Notes: generated from the sequence alone by a model not told the origin. 64,000 nucleotides of DNA from Aquaticitalea lipolytica (GCF_014641635.1 NZ_BMIC01000001.1:812641-876640); one strand, 5' to 3'; shown: positions 43,886 through 52,392, counted from the first letter of the stretch. Numbers and translations: made by a program.

Positions 43886-44419
43886 ATGAGCAACTTAGTA
43901 TCTCCTTTAAATTTTAAAGATTGGATTGAAGAAAACAGACACCTTTTAAAACCACCAGTTGGTAATAAAGTTGTGTGGAAAGATGGCGATTTTATAGTAA
44001 TGGTTGTTGGTGGACCAAATAGTAGAAAAGACTACCATTATAACGAAACACCTGAATTTTTCTATCAAATTGAAGGTGATATCGTATTAAAAATTATTGA
44101 TAAAGGCACTCCTAAAGATGTGCATATAAAAGAAGGTGATATTTATTTATTACCACCTAAAGTTCCACATTCTCCTCAGCGAGGTGCAAATACAGTAGGT
44201 TTAGTTATTGAATATAAAAGACCTGAAGGTATGCGTGATGCTTTACTTTGGTTTTGCGAAAACTGTGTAACAAAATTATACGAAGAAGATTTTAAGGTAG
44301 AAAATATTGAAACAGATATGCCTAAAATTTTTGATAAATATTATGGTGATAAAGACAAACGCAGTTGCCCTAATTGTGGCGAAATAATGCAACCACCTAA
44401 AAAAGTTCAGATAGACTAA
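43886..44419 (+). CDS. nbaC: 3-hydroxyanthranilate 3,4-dioxygenase
   Basis: 177 residues. Cupin that opens 3-hydroxyanthranilate to 2-amino-3-carboxymuconate semialdehyde with Fe(II) and O2. The iron ligands His51, Glu57 and His95 fall at the same numbers as in the Cupriavidus enzyme (DYHYNETPEFF, KVPHSPQRG). The bacterial C-terminal rubredoxin-like iron site is complete: Cys124, Cys127, Cys161 and Cys164 (CENC, CPNC). Followed after 2 bases by the decarboxylase. Confidence 0.96.
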   Translation: MSNLVSPLNFKDWIEENRHLLKPPVGNKVVWKDGDFIVMVVGGPNSRKDYHYNETPEFFYQIEGDIVLKIIDKGTPKDVHIKEGDIYLLPPKVPHSPQRGANTVGLVIEYKRPEGMRDALLWFCENCVTKLYEEDFKVENIETDMPKIFDKYYGDKDKRSCPNCGEIMQPPKKVQID

Positions 44420-44421
44420 TT

Positions 44422-45504
44422 ATGAAACGCAAACTAAGAATAAACGGTCACTCTCACCTACTACCTTATCCTGAGGAAATTCCTCAGTTTATGAAAGACA
44501 AAGGTATTTTTTGGGTAGATAAAGACCGAAAGTTCATGCTTCAAAAAGATTGGAGTCGACCAGTTACAGACTCTAGTTTCTTTTTAGATGAAAAACTAGC
44601 ATGGATGGAACGCTTTAAAATTGACCATGCAGTTGTTTTAAACCTTTCTCAATTATATGGTAATGGTTTGCGAGTGGAAGAAATGAAGCAAGCCTTGCGT
44701 TTTCAGAATGATTTTAATGCAAAAATTCAGAGAGAAAACCCAAGTAAGTTTACATGTGGTTTTGTTGTTCATCCAGGTTTTGTAAGAGGAGCTTGTTGGG
44801 AAATTGAGCGTTGTGTTGAAGAATTAGGCATGCAATTATTGTGCTTACCAACTCACTATATGGATACTATTGGTACTTGGCGCTGTATTTTTGATGAAGA
44901 AAACGAACCTATTTTTGAGTTAGCTAATAAATATAATCTTGCAGTAGAAATCCATCCTTATGATGGTGAAAAATTCATAAAATTAGAAAATACTTCTTGG
45001 CGTTTTCATTTAATTTGGATGTTAGCACAATGTGCAGATGCATATCATTTTTTAACTTTAAATGGCTACCAAGATAAATACCCAAATATGCGCACTTGCT
45101 TTGCTCATGGAGGCCAATTGGCACAAATTAACTTAGGAAGACGTATACAAGGATTTGATGGACGACCAGATTTGTTTGAAGGCAAGCACCATCCTAGAAA
45201 AGCAGTTGGGCATAAAAATATCTTTTTTGACACATTAGTTCATGATACTGGTGGTTTACAATTACTAATTAAAAACCAAACCTCAAAACAAGTTTTAATG
45301 GGATTAGACGACCCTTATCCTTTAGGAGAAATGGAAAGTGCTCAACAATCATCTTATCCTGGTAAAATATTAGATTTAGCAATAGAACGTAATATTATTA
45401 CCGAAGATGAACGCGATGCTATTTGGGAAGATAACGTTATACAGTGGTTATGTGGTGATGATGAAGCTGCCAAGCAAAGACTGATTAATCGAATTTTAAG
45501 TTAA
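44422..45504 (+). CDS. nbaD: 2-amino-3-carboxymuconate-6-semialdehyde decarboxylase
   Basis: 360 residues. Amidohydrolase-fold metal enzyme removing the carboxylate of ACMS, steering flux to 2-aminomuconate instead of quinolinate. Metal ligands: His10 and His12 in NGHSHLL, His in VEIHPYDG, His in TCFAHGGQ and Asp in MGLDDPYPLG. Bacterial enzymes usually have about 335 residues; the extra length is near the N-terminus and in WSRPVTDSSF. Overlaps the next gene by one base (TAATG). Confidence 0.95.
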   Translation: MKRKLRINGHSHLLPYPEEIPQFMKDKGIFWVDKDRKFMLQKDWSRPVTDSSFFLDEKLAWMERFKIDHAVVLNLSQLYGNGLRVEEMKQALRFQNDFNAKIQRENPSKFTCGFVVHPGFVRGACWEIERCVEELGMQLLCLPTHYMDTIGTWRCIFDEENEPIFELANKYNLAVEIHPYDGEKFIKLENTSWRFHLIWMLAQCADAYHFLTLNGYQDKYPNMRTCFAHGGQLAQINLGRRIQGFDGRPDLFEGKHHPRKAVGHKNIFFDTLVHDTGGLQLLIKNQTSKQVLMGLDDPYPLGEMESAQQSSYPGKILDLAIERNIITEDERDAIWEDNVIQWLCGDDEAAKQRLINRILS

Positions 45505-46145
45505 TGCACTTTTTACCAAAAAAACTAGACGATTATGTTGTGGCTCATTCTGAAGAAGAACCAGAATTATTACAACAGCTTACTCGCGAAACTTATCAAA
45601 AAATATTACAACCTATTATGCTTAGTGGACCATATCAAGGTCGCGTTCTAAGTATAATCTCAAAATTAATAAGACCAAAAACCATATTAGAGTTAGGCAC
45701 TTTTACAGGCTATGCAACACTGTGTCTAGCTGAAGGCTTACAAAAAAATGGCGAAATACATACTATAGATGTTAATGAAGAACTATTAGATTTTCAACGT
45801 AAGTATTTTGACAAATCTGATTATGGAAAGCAAATTCATCAACATTTAGGCAATGCAATAGATATTATACCTACTATAGATAAAACCTTTGATCTTGTAT
45901 TTATTGATGCTGATAAACCAAACTATATTAACTATTTTCATTTAATTATTGAGAAACTAAATCCTGGAGGCATCATACTTTCTGATAATGTGCTTTGGCA
46001 CGGAAAAGTTATTGAACCTCTTGATGACAAAGATGTTTCAACCAAAGCTATTTTAGATTATAATACACTTTTAAAAACCGACGATAGAATAGAAACTGTT
46101 TTACTACCTATTAGAGACGGATTAACAATTAGCAGAAAAAAGTAA
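45504..46145 (+). CDS. Caffeoyl-CoA-type O-methyltransferase
   Basis: 213 residues. SAM-dependent catechol O-methyltransferase family: LELGTFTGYATLCLAEGL (SAM motif), HTIDVNEE, VFIDADKPNY (metal-ligand Asp) and GGIILSDNVLWHG. Members act on vicinal diols or similar chelating pairs. It is coupled by one base to the decarboxylase, so methylation of a hydroxylated pathway intermediate is conceivable. The family is also often found as a housekeeping gene of unknown target in Bacteroidota. Confidence 0.87.
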   Translation: MHFLPKKLDDYVVAHSEEEPELLQQLTRETYQKILQPIMLSGPYQGRVLSIISKLIRPKTILELGTFTGYATLCLAEGLQKNGEIHTIDVNEELLDFQRKYFDKSDYGKQIHQHLGNAIDIIPTIDKTFDLVFIDADKPNYINYFHLIIEKLNPGGIILSDNVLWHGKVIEPLDDKDVSTKAILDYNTLLKTDDRIETVLLPIRDGLTISRKK

Positions 46146-46169
46146 TCTTTTAATTTTAAAAAAACATTT

Positions 46170-46712
46170 ATGGAAAACATAAAAGATGCACAAAACGAAA
46201 TGTCTAAAAACTATGCAAATGGTTCAACAGGTATAATAATTTCAGGGATTGTTTGGTTAATTTCTGCATTAATAATTGTATTTGCAACACCTAAATCAGG
46301 AGTTTGGTCGCTACTAATTGGTGGTGCACTAATTTTTCCTTTAAGCCTGTTAGTTAATAAATTAATAGGTCTTTCAGATTCGCACTCTAAAGACAATCCT
46401 TTGGGAAAACTTGCAATGGAAGGCACTTTTTTAATGCTTATGTGTATACCTATTGCACTTTTATTGTCATTTCAAAACATTGAATGGTTTTTTCAAGCTA
46501 TGATAATGATTATTGGAGGTCGTTATTTAACCTTTCAAACGTTATATGGCAATAAATTATATTGGCTATTAGGTAGTTTGCTAGGTATTTCTGCCTTTAT
46601 TCTGTTTTCTTTAAAGGCAGATGCCTTTTCGTCTGTTTTATCAGGTGCAATAATTGAAATTGTTTTTGGTAGTTATATGTTTTTTAATTTTAAAAAAACT
46701 CAAACTAAATAA
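46170..46712 (+). CDS. Small integral membrane protein, DUF7010-like
   Basis: 180 residues, about five to six hydrophobic helices (about 20-40, 45-62, 85-103, 108-125, 130-147, 155-172). The segment NYANGSTGIIISGIVWLISA and LIGLSDSHSKDNPLGKLAMEG recall the DUF7010 group, but I am not certain. Function unknown. It begins 24 bases after the O-methyltransferase and may be a read-through gene of that operon. Confidence 0.6.
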   Translation: MENIKDAQNEMSKNYANGSTGIIISGIVWLISALIIVFATPKSGVWSLLIGGALIFPLSLLVNKLIGLSDSHSKDNPLGKLAMEGTFLMLMCIPIALLLSFQNIEWFFQAMIMIIGGRYLTFQTLYGNKLYWLLGSLLGISAFILFSLKADAFSSVLSGAIIEIVFGSYMFFNFKKTQTK

Positions 46713-46773
46713 CGTTAAAACGAATTCATATTAGGTTGTTGGCCTCAATTTGAGAAAAACCTAGAAAATAAAA

Positions 46774-47202
46774 ATGACAAAAGAATATTTAAGTAAAAAT
46801 CCGAAAGAATTGTTCTGGTTATTTTGTTTAGGAATTCCTTTTTTGATTTGGATTTACTCAATAGGAATTGAACTGAATAGGAAAATCCCTGAAAGCGGAA
46901 GACTAAATAAAATAACTCTTATTGGACTCATTGCATATCCGATTATTTATATTCCAATTGGATTAACTTTATTAATATCTGGAATTTCGGATATGAATGC
47001 GATTTTGCCTTTTCATTTCGGAGCTATAATTTGTATGTTTTTATTAGTAATTTTGACATCAATGACAATAATAAAATTTGAAAAAGCAGAAAAATTAAAA
47101 CAATCAAATGGAATTGGGTTGTTTTTTGGAATTTGCTATTTTATCATTGGTGTTTGGTATATACAGCCGAAATTGAATGAATATATAAAGTTGATAAAAT
47201 AA
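46774..47202 (+). CDS. Small membrane protein, unknown
   Basis: 142 residues, four predicted helices (about 10-28, 45-70, 78-102, 115-133). I recognise no family. Codon choice differs from the neighbours, with CCG, CGG, TCG and GCG codons close together (for example in NPKELF, ESGRLN and ISDMNAILPF). The flanking spacers also look unlike other spacers here. These are mild signs of a transferred cassette. Confidence 0.5.
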   Translation: MTKEYLSKNPKELFWLFCLGIPFLIWIYSIGIELNRKIPESGRLNKITLIGLIAYPIIYIPIGLTLLISGISDMNAILPFHFGAIICMFLLVILTSMTIIKFEKAEKLKQSNGIGLFFGICYFIIGVWYIQPKLNEYIKLIK

Positions 47203-47303
47203 AAATCTGTGGGTGACACAGTATAGAGGACATTGTCTATTTTAGATTGCTTTCTCATATAACCACGCAACTATTCTAAATAAAACACTTAAAAAAACCT
47301 ACA

Positions 47304-47338
47304 AAAAAATCCTCTCCAAAAAACTTGAAGAGGATTTT
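47304..47338 (-). terminator. Terminator of the S8 peptidase gene
   Basis: On the minus strand AAAATCCTCT pairs with AGAGGATTTT across a 13-base loop and runs into T7. It lies 19 bases past the peptidase stop. Confidence 0.85.
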
Positions 47339-47356
47339 AAATAGAATTAAAAGTTA

Positions 47357-48856
47357 TTATTGTACAGCTTGTAATGCGTCAATATTTCCATATCCAAAGC
47401 TACTATTTCTACTAGGATAAAATTCTGAAGATTGCTTTAAACGATTTAAAACTTGAGTCCTTGTCCAACTTGGATATTTAGACCAAACCAAAGCAGCAAT
47501 TCCTGCTGTAGTTGCAGTTGCAACAGATGAACCACCTGTATAACGTCTTTCTCCATTATAAAAACCTAAAACAGGTGGTGCTTTAGACGTATCATTATCA
47601 CCTTCCATTATTATAGTAAAATCTATTTTATCACCACTATGGCAAGTTTCACAACGCTCGTAAGTTAACCCATCATTTACTCCAGTAACAGCTACTGTTT
47701 CGCTCATAGTTGCTGGAAAAATAACACCAAACCCATTTGTAAAACTTGTTGAAGTTCCTCCAGCTGCAAAAATTAATTTTCCTTTACTGTATGCATATTT
47801 TACTGCATCTGAAATGTTACCTATTGACCATATATACCCAATAGACATTGAAATGATTTTAACATCACTTCTATTACCTAATTGTGTTAACGCATCTGAT
47901 ACTCCTTTGCGTTCATGATAATCGTTAAGTAAAACATCTTCTGTAGCTCTATATGCAACTAAATTTGAATTATATGCTACACCTACAGGCATTCCGTTAT
48001 CATTTCTTGGAGCTGCAATTGTCGATGCCATTGCTGTTCCGTGACCACATTTATCATGTGGACCATCATAGTTACTAGACCACCACCAAGCAGAGTCAAT
48101 GAAAGTACCATACTTTTGTACAAACCTTCCACTTGAATAACCATCATTAAAACCAACTGAATTTAGTAATTGCTGTGATTCAGAAACACCAGTATCAATT
48201 AATCCAACGGTTACTCCTGAACCAGTACTGTAATTCCAAGCTTGTTGTATATTATGCTTGTTAAAATGCCAAGATACTTGAGCATTATTTGGAGCAATTG
48301 TAGTATAGTGAGCAGTATTTATGGTTTCTCCATTTTTACTACATCCTGAGCTAGACCGTTGGTATTGATCATTAGTATAATGATTGTACCCATTAGGTTC
48401 TATATATCTTACATTCTTACTTTTACGTAAAGCTATTATTGTTTCTATTGACTTAACTTCAATATCAAAAACATTTATAATTTGATGCTCAACAATTGTT
48501 AATTTGTCTTTACTTATTTTTTCATTTTTAGATATAAGCGAAACTAATTCGTCTTTTTTATTTATTAAACTTTGACTTCTGTTTTCACTAAAAATTTCGT
48601 TTTCACTACCATATCCTACGGTTAAAATGTTATTTCCATGAACTAAAGCGCTCCACAAAAAATGAGCGTCTGTATTACTCCAATTAAAATTTCCTTTAGT
48701 GGATAGTGTTTCGCTTATTTTACTATTAATTTCAGAAATACTTAACGGATCTTTCTGATAATTTACAGATTCTTCTTGTACTATTTCGTCACTTTTAGAA
48801 CAAGCAACTATAGTAATTAATAAAAGAATAAATGATTTAAAAAGTAGTTTTTTCAT
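47357..48856 (-). CDS. S8 subtilisin-like peptidase, predicted lipoprotein
   Basis: 499 residues. Lipobox IVAC (Cys19). An N-terminal prodomain-like region (about 40-160), then the subtilase domain with Asp221 (GLIDTGVS), His272 (CGHGTAMAS) and Ser444 (GGSSVATATTAG). The oxyanion-hole Asn of the usual AAGN motif is Gly367 here (FAAGGTST), and GTSMAxP reads GSSVATA. It may be slow or specialised. A spaced Cys pair (CETC) lies near 402-405. No C-terminal secretion tail is seen; anchoring is through lipid. Confidence 0.88.
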   Translation of the reverse strand: MKKLLFKSFILLLITIVACSKSDEIVQEESVNYQKDPLSISEINSKISETLSTKGNFNWSNTDAHFLWSALVHGNNILTVGYGSENEIFSENRSQSLINKKDELVSLISKNEKISKDKLTIVEHQIINVFDIEVKSIETIIALRKSKNVRYIEPNGYNHYTNDQYQRSSSGCSKNGETINTAHYTTIAPNNAQVSWHFNKHNIQQAWNYSTGSGVTVGLIDTGVSESQQLLNSVGFNDGYSSGRFVQKYGTFIDSAWWWSSNYDGPHDKCGHGTAMASTIAAPRNDNGMPVGVAYNSNLVAYRATEDVLLNDYHERKGVSDALTQLGNRSDVKIISMSIGYIWSIGNISDAVKYAYSKGKLIFAAGGTSTSFTNGFGVIFPATMSETVAVTGVNDGLTYERCETCHSGDKIDFTIIMEGDNDTSKAPPVLGFYNGERRYTGGSSVATATTAGIAALVWSKYPSWTRTQVLNRLKQSSEFYPSRNSSFGYGNIDALQAVQ

Positions 48857-48940
48857 TTAATGATATTTAGATGGTTAATAGTATTCTAAATATATTAAAT
48901 ATTTTAATTGAAAAATGATATCAATGAAGATTGGTATATA

Positions 48941-49231
48941 CTATAGCTCTCGCTTTACAGATCCCATAGCATCTTCAACCTCATCTTTAACTTTGTCTAC
49001 TTCTTCTTTAAAGTTTTTAGTGAAGTCTGATGTATCTATACCATGTTTATGTGCACTTTTAGTCACCTCACTTTTTATATCGTTTGAGGCATCTTTAAGC
49101 ATACGCATTCCTTTGCCTAAACCTCTGGCAATTTCTGGTATTTTATCGGCTCCAAAAACCATGACTACTATAAATAGTATGAACATAATTTCGGTTGTAC
49201 CAATAAATAAAAATGTAGTTAATAGTATCAC
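48941..49231 (-). CDS. tatA: Sec-independent translocase subunit TatA/TatE
   Basis: 96 residues. One N-terminal membrane helix (about 3-25), the Phe-Gly hinge and amphipathic helix FGADKIPEIARGLGKGMRML, then a charged tail. It forms the Tat export pore with TatC, which is not in this window. It sits downstream of the two carboxypeptidase-like-domain genes on the same strand, with an 90-base gap. Confidence 0.93.
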   Translation of the reverse strand: MILLTTFLFIGTTEIMFILFIVVMVFGADKIPEIARGLGKGMRMLKDASNDIKSEVTKSAHKHGIDTSDFTKNFKEEVDKVKDEVEDAMGSVKREL

Positions 49232-49321
49232 AATGCAAATATACTAAGTTGTTTTGTTAAGATTATATAATGTATGTAGAATATTTTTATAATGAGGAAA
49301 GTAACTTTAACTACAACTAAG

Positions 49322-50128
49322 CTAGTCTTTTTTTATTTGAAGATTAGCTTTATATACGTTCAGCTTTTCTTGAAGAAATTCTAATATAGCTATATGGTTA
49401 TTAATTTTACATAAGTTAGAAAAATTCTCATCTTCAGAACAGAAATAAAAAAACTCAGATCTTAGCTCTTCGTCTAAATCACTATCATTAAAAAGTAACT
49501 CTGAAAAATTAGAAATAATTTTCGACATGCATTCGTCTTGTCGTTCTAATTTAACCTGATTTTTAAGCATTTTTGTTCGTCCTGATATTGCATTTATAAT
49601 TGGGTTTAGTGATAAGCCTACTCCACCTCCACCTAACGAACCACCAACTGTTGGGTTTAAATCTGATGCTTCTTTTAACCGCCTTTCATTTTGTGTAAGT
49701 GGCTTGCCTGTATAACCAGGAATACCTAAATCGTAAAAATTTATATCTCGTTCTGCTTCAGAATTTTCAATATCAGATAATAAATCGCCTGTCAATATTT
49801 TACCAACAACAACTTCGTCTAATTGGTTTACAAGTTCTTGTAAAAAAACAGTTACAGATTTAGACTTTACAATTGATGCATTTATAATAATTTCTTTGGG
49901 TTGATACTGAATTCCACTAATTATTATAGTGTCATTTAGTTTAGCAGGAATAATAAACTCACCATTACTATTTGTTATGGTAAATCTGCTTGCAGTTTTA
50001 TTAATAATATGAATACCTTCAAGATCATCTGGAGCAATAACTTTACCTTCTACATCTATGTTTTGGGCATTAGAAATAGAAAAGCATAAAAATATAATTA
50101 CAAAGAAGAGTTTACTAATGCTTCCCAT
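49322..50128 (-). CDS. Exported carboxypeptidase-like-domain protein, copy B
   Basis: 268 residues. Signal peptide (1-21, ending SNAQ), a CarboxypepD_reg-like domain (about 23-105) with IDVEGKVIAPDDLEGIHIIN, FTITNSNGEFIIPA and VFLQELVNQLDEVVV. The C-terminal half is polar and alpha-helical with a Gly-rich stretch (GGSLGGGGVGLSLN) and no enzyme motif. It is a paralogue of the gene just upstream, which it overlaps by 14 bases. The domain is the one found at the start of TonB receptors, but no barrel follows. Function unknown. Confidence 0.8.
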   Translation of the reverse strand: MGSISKLFFVIIFLCFSISNAQNIDVEGKVIAPDDLEGIHIINKTASRFTITNSNGEFIIPAKLNDTIIISGIQYQPKEIIINASIVKSKSVTVFLQELVNQLDEVVVGKILTGDLLSDIENSEAERDINFYDLGIPGYTGKPLTQNERRLKEASDLNPTVGGSLGGGGVGLSLNPIINAISGRTKMLKNQVKLERQDECMSKIISNFSELLFNDSDLDEELRSEFFYFCSEDENFSNLCKINNHIAILEFLQEKLNVYKANLQIKKD

Positions 50129-50933
50129 CTAAGCTTTCTAAAAATTGTTTGCTTTTTTGAGTTAAGAACTCTAAAAACTGCATTTCTTTTCCTGCTTTTA
50201 GTAGGTTATAATCTAAACCATTATTTTCAACAAAAGCAATAAACTCATCTATCTTGTCTTTAGGAATTTCAAAATTGGTTAGTATATACTGCGAACTATA
50301 ATAATCTCTTAATCCTGATGTAGGAATATCTGGAACTTTGTCTTTAATGTTCTCCTTTTTTGATTTATCAGATTTAAAAAGCGGCTTTAATAACATACCA
50401 ATAATTGCAATGGCATCTGCTTGGTATCTTATATCATTTCCTGGTCCACGCATAGCAATATTTTCCACTTTAGACTTATAATCGTCAGGAAACTCATAAT
50501 CACTAAAATTTTGTATTCCAAAATAAATAGCATCCATATTAGGATTAAAAGTTCTAACACTCTCTATATCTACAGCCAAATTTCCTGTAAGATCGTATGG
50601 TAAAATAACAACTTCATCTAGCTTATTTACTTTTTCAACCAAAAAGACAGTCATTTTTTTAGATTTAATAATGTTCTCATCTATTGTAACCGTAAAATCC
50701 TGAAATTGCAACGCCCTAAATTCAACAATATCGTTTAAAGCCACATTTAATAAAAATTTACCGTTTTCGTCTGTAACTGTACCTTTATTAGAAGATGAAT
50801 TATAAACTGTAATTCCTTCTAAATCATTGCTATCAACAACAATTTTTCCAGAAATTTCTATACGCTCAAGATCTTGTGCTGAAATTGTAAAAAAGGAACT
50901 AAAAAGTAGTGTAAAAAGTAAAAGTCTTTTCAT
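50115..50933 (-). CDS. Exported carboxypeptidase-like-domain protein, copy A
   Basis: 272 residues from the ATG at 50933, which starts with a clean signal peptide (ending TISAQ); a longer frame from 50969 would add an unlikely N-terminal piece. Domain about 25-105: IEISGKIVVDSNDLEGITVY, TVTDENGKFLLNV, MTVFLVEKVNKLDEVVI. Same plan as copy B: about 270 residues, the same ending of the domain, then a polar helical half without a barrel. Evidently the pair arose by tandem duplication. Function unknown. Confidence 0.8.
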   Translation of the reverse strand: MKRLLLFTLLFSSFFTISAQDLERIEISGKIVVDSNDLEGITVYNSSSNKGTVTDENGKFLLNVALNDIVEFRALQFQDFTVTIDENIIKSKKMTVFLVEKVNKLDEVVILPYDLTGNLAVDIESVRTFNPNMDAIYFGIQNFSDYEFPDDYKSKVENIAMRGPGNDIRYQADAIAIIGMLLKPLFKSDKSKKENIKDKVPDIPTSGLRDYYSSQYILTNFEIPKDKIDEFIAFVENNGLDYNLLKAGKEMQFLEFLTQKSKQFLESLDGKH

Positions 50934-51047
50934 TAAAATTGGTTTTAAAAGATAAAGTACGGTTTTCATATCTTAATTAAAATGCAAAACATATCTAAAC
51001 TTTTGTTAAAAGGATACTTTACTTAAATTTACAACAAATTAACCGAG

Positions 51048-51755
51048 ATGAAAAATATAATCATAGCAAGCACATCTACAATTCATGGTAGTGGATATTT
51101 AGAATACATTTTAGATGAATTAAAATCTTTTTTTAAACACACAGATGATATTTTATTTATCCCATTTGCAAGACCTGGTGGAATAAGTCATGATGAGTAC
51201 ACAAAAAAAGCTAATGAAGCTTTTAGTAAAATAGGAAAAAAAGCTAGAGGAATTCATGAATTTGAAAACCCAATTGAAGCTTTAAAAAACGCAAAAGGAA
51301 TTTTTACAGGAGGTGGTAATACGTTTGTTTTAGTAACACAGTTATATAAATTTAATTTAATTGAGCCTTTAAAAGATGTTATACAAAATGGCACTCCTTA
51401 TCTTGGCACAAGTGCAGGAAGCAATATTTGTGGATTAACTATAAACACTACTAACGACATGCCTATTGTGTATCCTCCAAGCTTTAAAACTTTAGGTTTG
51501 GTTCCTTTTAATATAAATCCGCATTATTTAGACCCAGAACCTAATAGCAAACATATGGGAGAAACCAGAGAAACACGAATACAAGAGTTTCATGCGTTTA
51601 ACTCACCTCCAGTTGTTGGGTTGCGAGAAGGAAGCTGGCTACAAGTTAAAGATGAATCAATTGTATTAAAAGGCAGTTTATCTGCAAGAATATTTGAATA
51701 CAATAAATCGCCTTACGAAGTAGAGTCTAACACAGAGTTAAATACACTTAAATAA
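51048..51755 (+). CDS. pepE: Dipeptidase E (alpha-aspartyl dipeptidase)
   Basis: 235 residues, S51 serine peptidase. Cleaves Asp-X dipeptides in the cytoplasm. The nucleophile Ser is in GTSAGSNICG, preceded by the oxyanion-forming FTGGGNTFVLV. The later NPHYLDPEPNSKHMGETRETR and GLREGSWLQV are typical. Signal peptide absent. Single gene; the hairpin after it belongs mainly to the opposing tRNA. Confidence 0.94.
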   Translation: MKNIIIASTSTIHGSGYLEYILDELKSFFKHTDDILFIPFARPGGISHDEYTKKANEAFSKIGKKARGIHEFENPIEALKNAKGIFTGGGNTFVLVTQLYKFNLIEPLKDVIQNGTPYLGTSAGSNICGLTINTTNDMPIVYPPSFKTLGLVPFNINPHYLDPEPNSKHMGETRETRIQEFHAFNSPPVVGLREGSWLQVKDESIVLKGSLSARIFEYNKSPYEVESNTELNTLK

Positions 51756-51782
51756 AAAAGCCTCACATTTCTGTGAAGCTTT
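51754..51782 (-). terminator. Terminator of tRNA-Gly
   Basis: Minus-strand RNA pairs AAAGCUUCACA with UGUGAGGCUUU (one U-G wobble), then U6. On the plus strand the same position is a mismatch, so it primarily terminates the tRNA transcript. It overlaps the last bases of pepE. Confidence 0.75.
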
Positions 51783-51784
51783 AG

Positions 51785-51857
51785 AGCGAAAGACGAGGGT
51801 CGAACTCGCGACATTCAGCTTGGAAGGCTGACGCTCTACCAACTGAGCTACTTTCGC
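51785..51857 (-). tRNA. tRNA-Gly (anticodon TCC)
   Basis: 73 nt. Acceptor stem GCGAAAG/CTTTCGC, D-arm with AGCTCAGTTGGTAGAGC, anticodon stem TCAGC/GCTGA with loop CTTCCAA (anticodon TCC), T-arm with GTTCGAC and 7-base loop. Discriminator base T. No CCA is encoded. It has its own promoter and terminator and is not in a tRNA cluster. Confidence 0.96.
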
Positions 51858-51867
51858 ATTCTTGAGG

Positions 51868-51875
51868 CAAATATA
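51868..51875 (-). promoter_or_regulatory. Promoter -7 box TATATTTG of tRNA-Gly
   Basis: Perfect TAnnTTTG element ending 10 bases before the mature 5' end of the tRNA. Confidence 0.6.
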
Positions 51876-51905
51876 TATAAACAGGTATTCATTTTAAAGA
51901 AAAAA

Positions 51906-52331
51906 TTAAAGCTTTTTTAAAAAATGATAGCCAAGTATTTGAAAGCCTTCATTGTAATAAAATTTATGTGAAGGATAATTTTGAACATATGTATTCAATT
52001 CCATGGTTTCATACCCTTTTTGCTTAACATATTCGTAAAGCCAATTAAAAAATTGTTTCCCTAAACCTTTACTTCTGTAGCTATCATCAATATAAACATG
52101 ATCTACTTCAACGCTTCTTCCTGAGTAATGCCTTGTACAATACCAAAGCCCTGTAACACCAATAAGTTTATTGCCATCATAAATAACTGCACACTCATAA
52201 TTTTGAGTAACCATTTCTGAAAATCGTTGCTTTAACAGTTCATCAGAATTTTTATTATTGGTTAGCTTCTGAATTAATGGAATAATAGAATTGATTTCCG
52301 TTTTATCAATAATTTTGAATGTAAATGGCAT
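51906..52331 (-). CDS. GNAT-family N-acetyltransferase
   Basis: 141 residues. Acetyl-CoA-binding motif A is RSKGLGKQFFNWLYEYVKQKG, preceded by VDHVYIDDSYR; the C-terminal strand has NEGFQILGYHFLKK. Substrate unknown. Transcribed divergently from another GNAT gene; the two promoters lie back to back. Confidence 0.87.
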   Translation of the reverse strand: MPFTFKIIDKTEINSIIPLIQKLTNNKNSDELLKQRFSEMVTQNYECAVIYDGNKLIGVTGLWYCTRHYSGRSVEVDHVYIDDSYRSKGLGKQFFNWLYEYVKQKGYETMELNTYVQNYPSHKFYYNEGFQILGYHFLKKL

Positions 52332-52369
52332 TGTAGTAAAAAATTTAAGTGAATATAAATAATTTACTT

Positions 52370-52377
52370 CAAAGATA
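52370..52377 (-). promoter_or_regulatory. Promoter -7 box TATCTTTG, leftward
   Basis: Perfect TAnnTTTG element 38 bases before the leftward GNAT start. It lies 7 bases from the rightward box at 52385, so the two divergent promoters must overlap. Confidence 0.55.
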
Positions 52378-52384
52378 AATTAGT

Positions 52385-52392
52385 TAAGTTTG
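52385..52392 (+). promoter_or_regulatory. Promoter -7 box TAAGTTTG, rightward
   Basis: Perfect TAnnTTTG element 19 bases before the ATG at 52412. Confidence 0.5.

Noticed and set aside
46730-46773. Integron-type attC site before the small membrane gene
   Set aside because: No clear core pair of the GTTRRRY type or long imperfect palindrome could be drawn, and no integrase is in the window.
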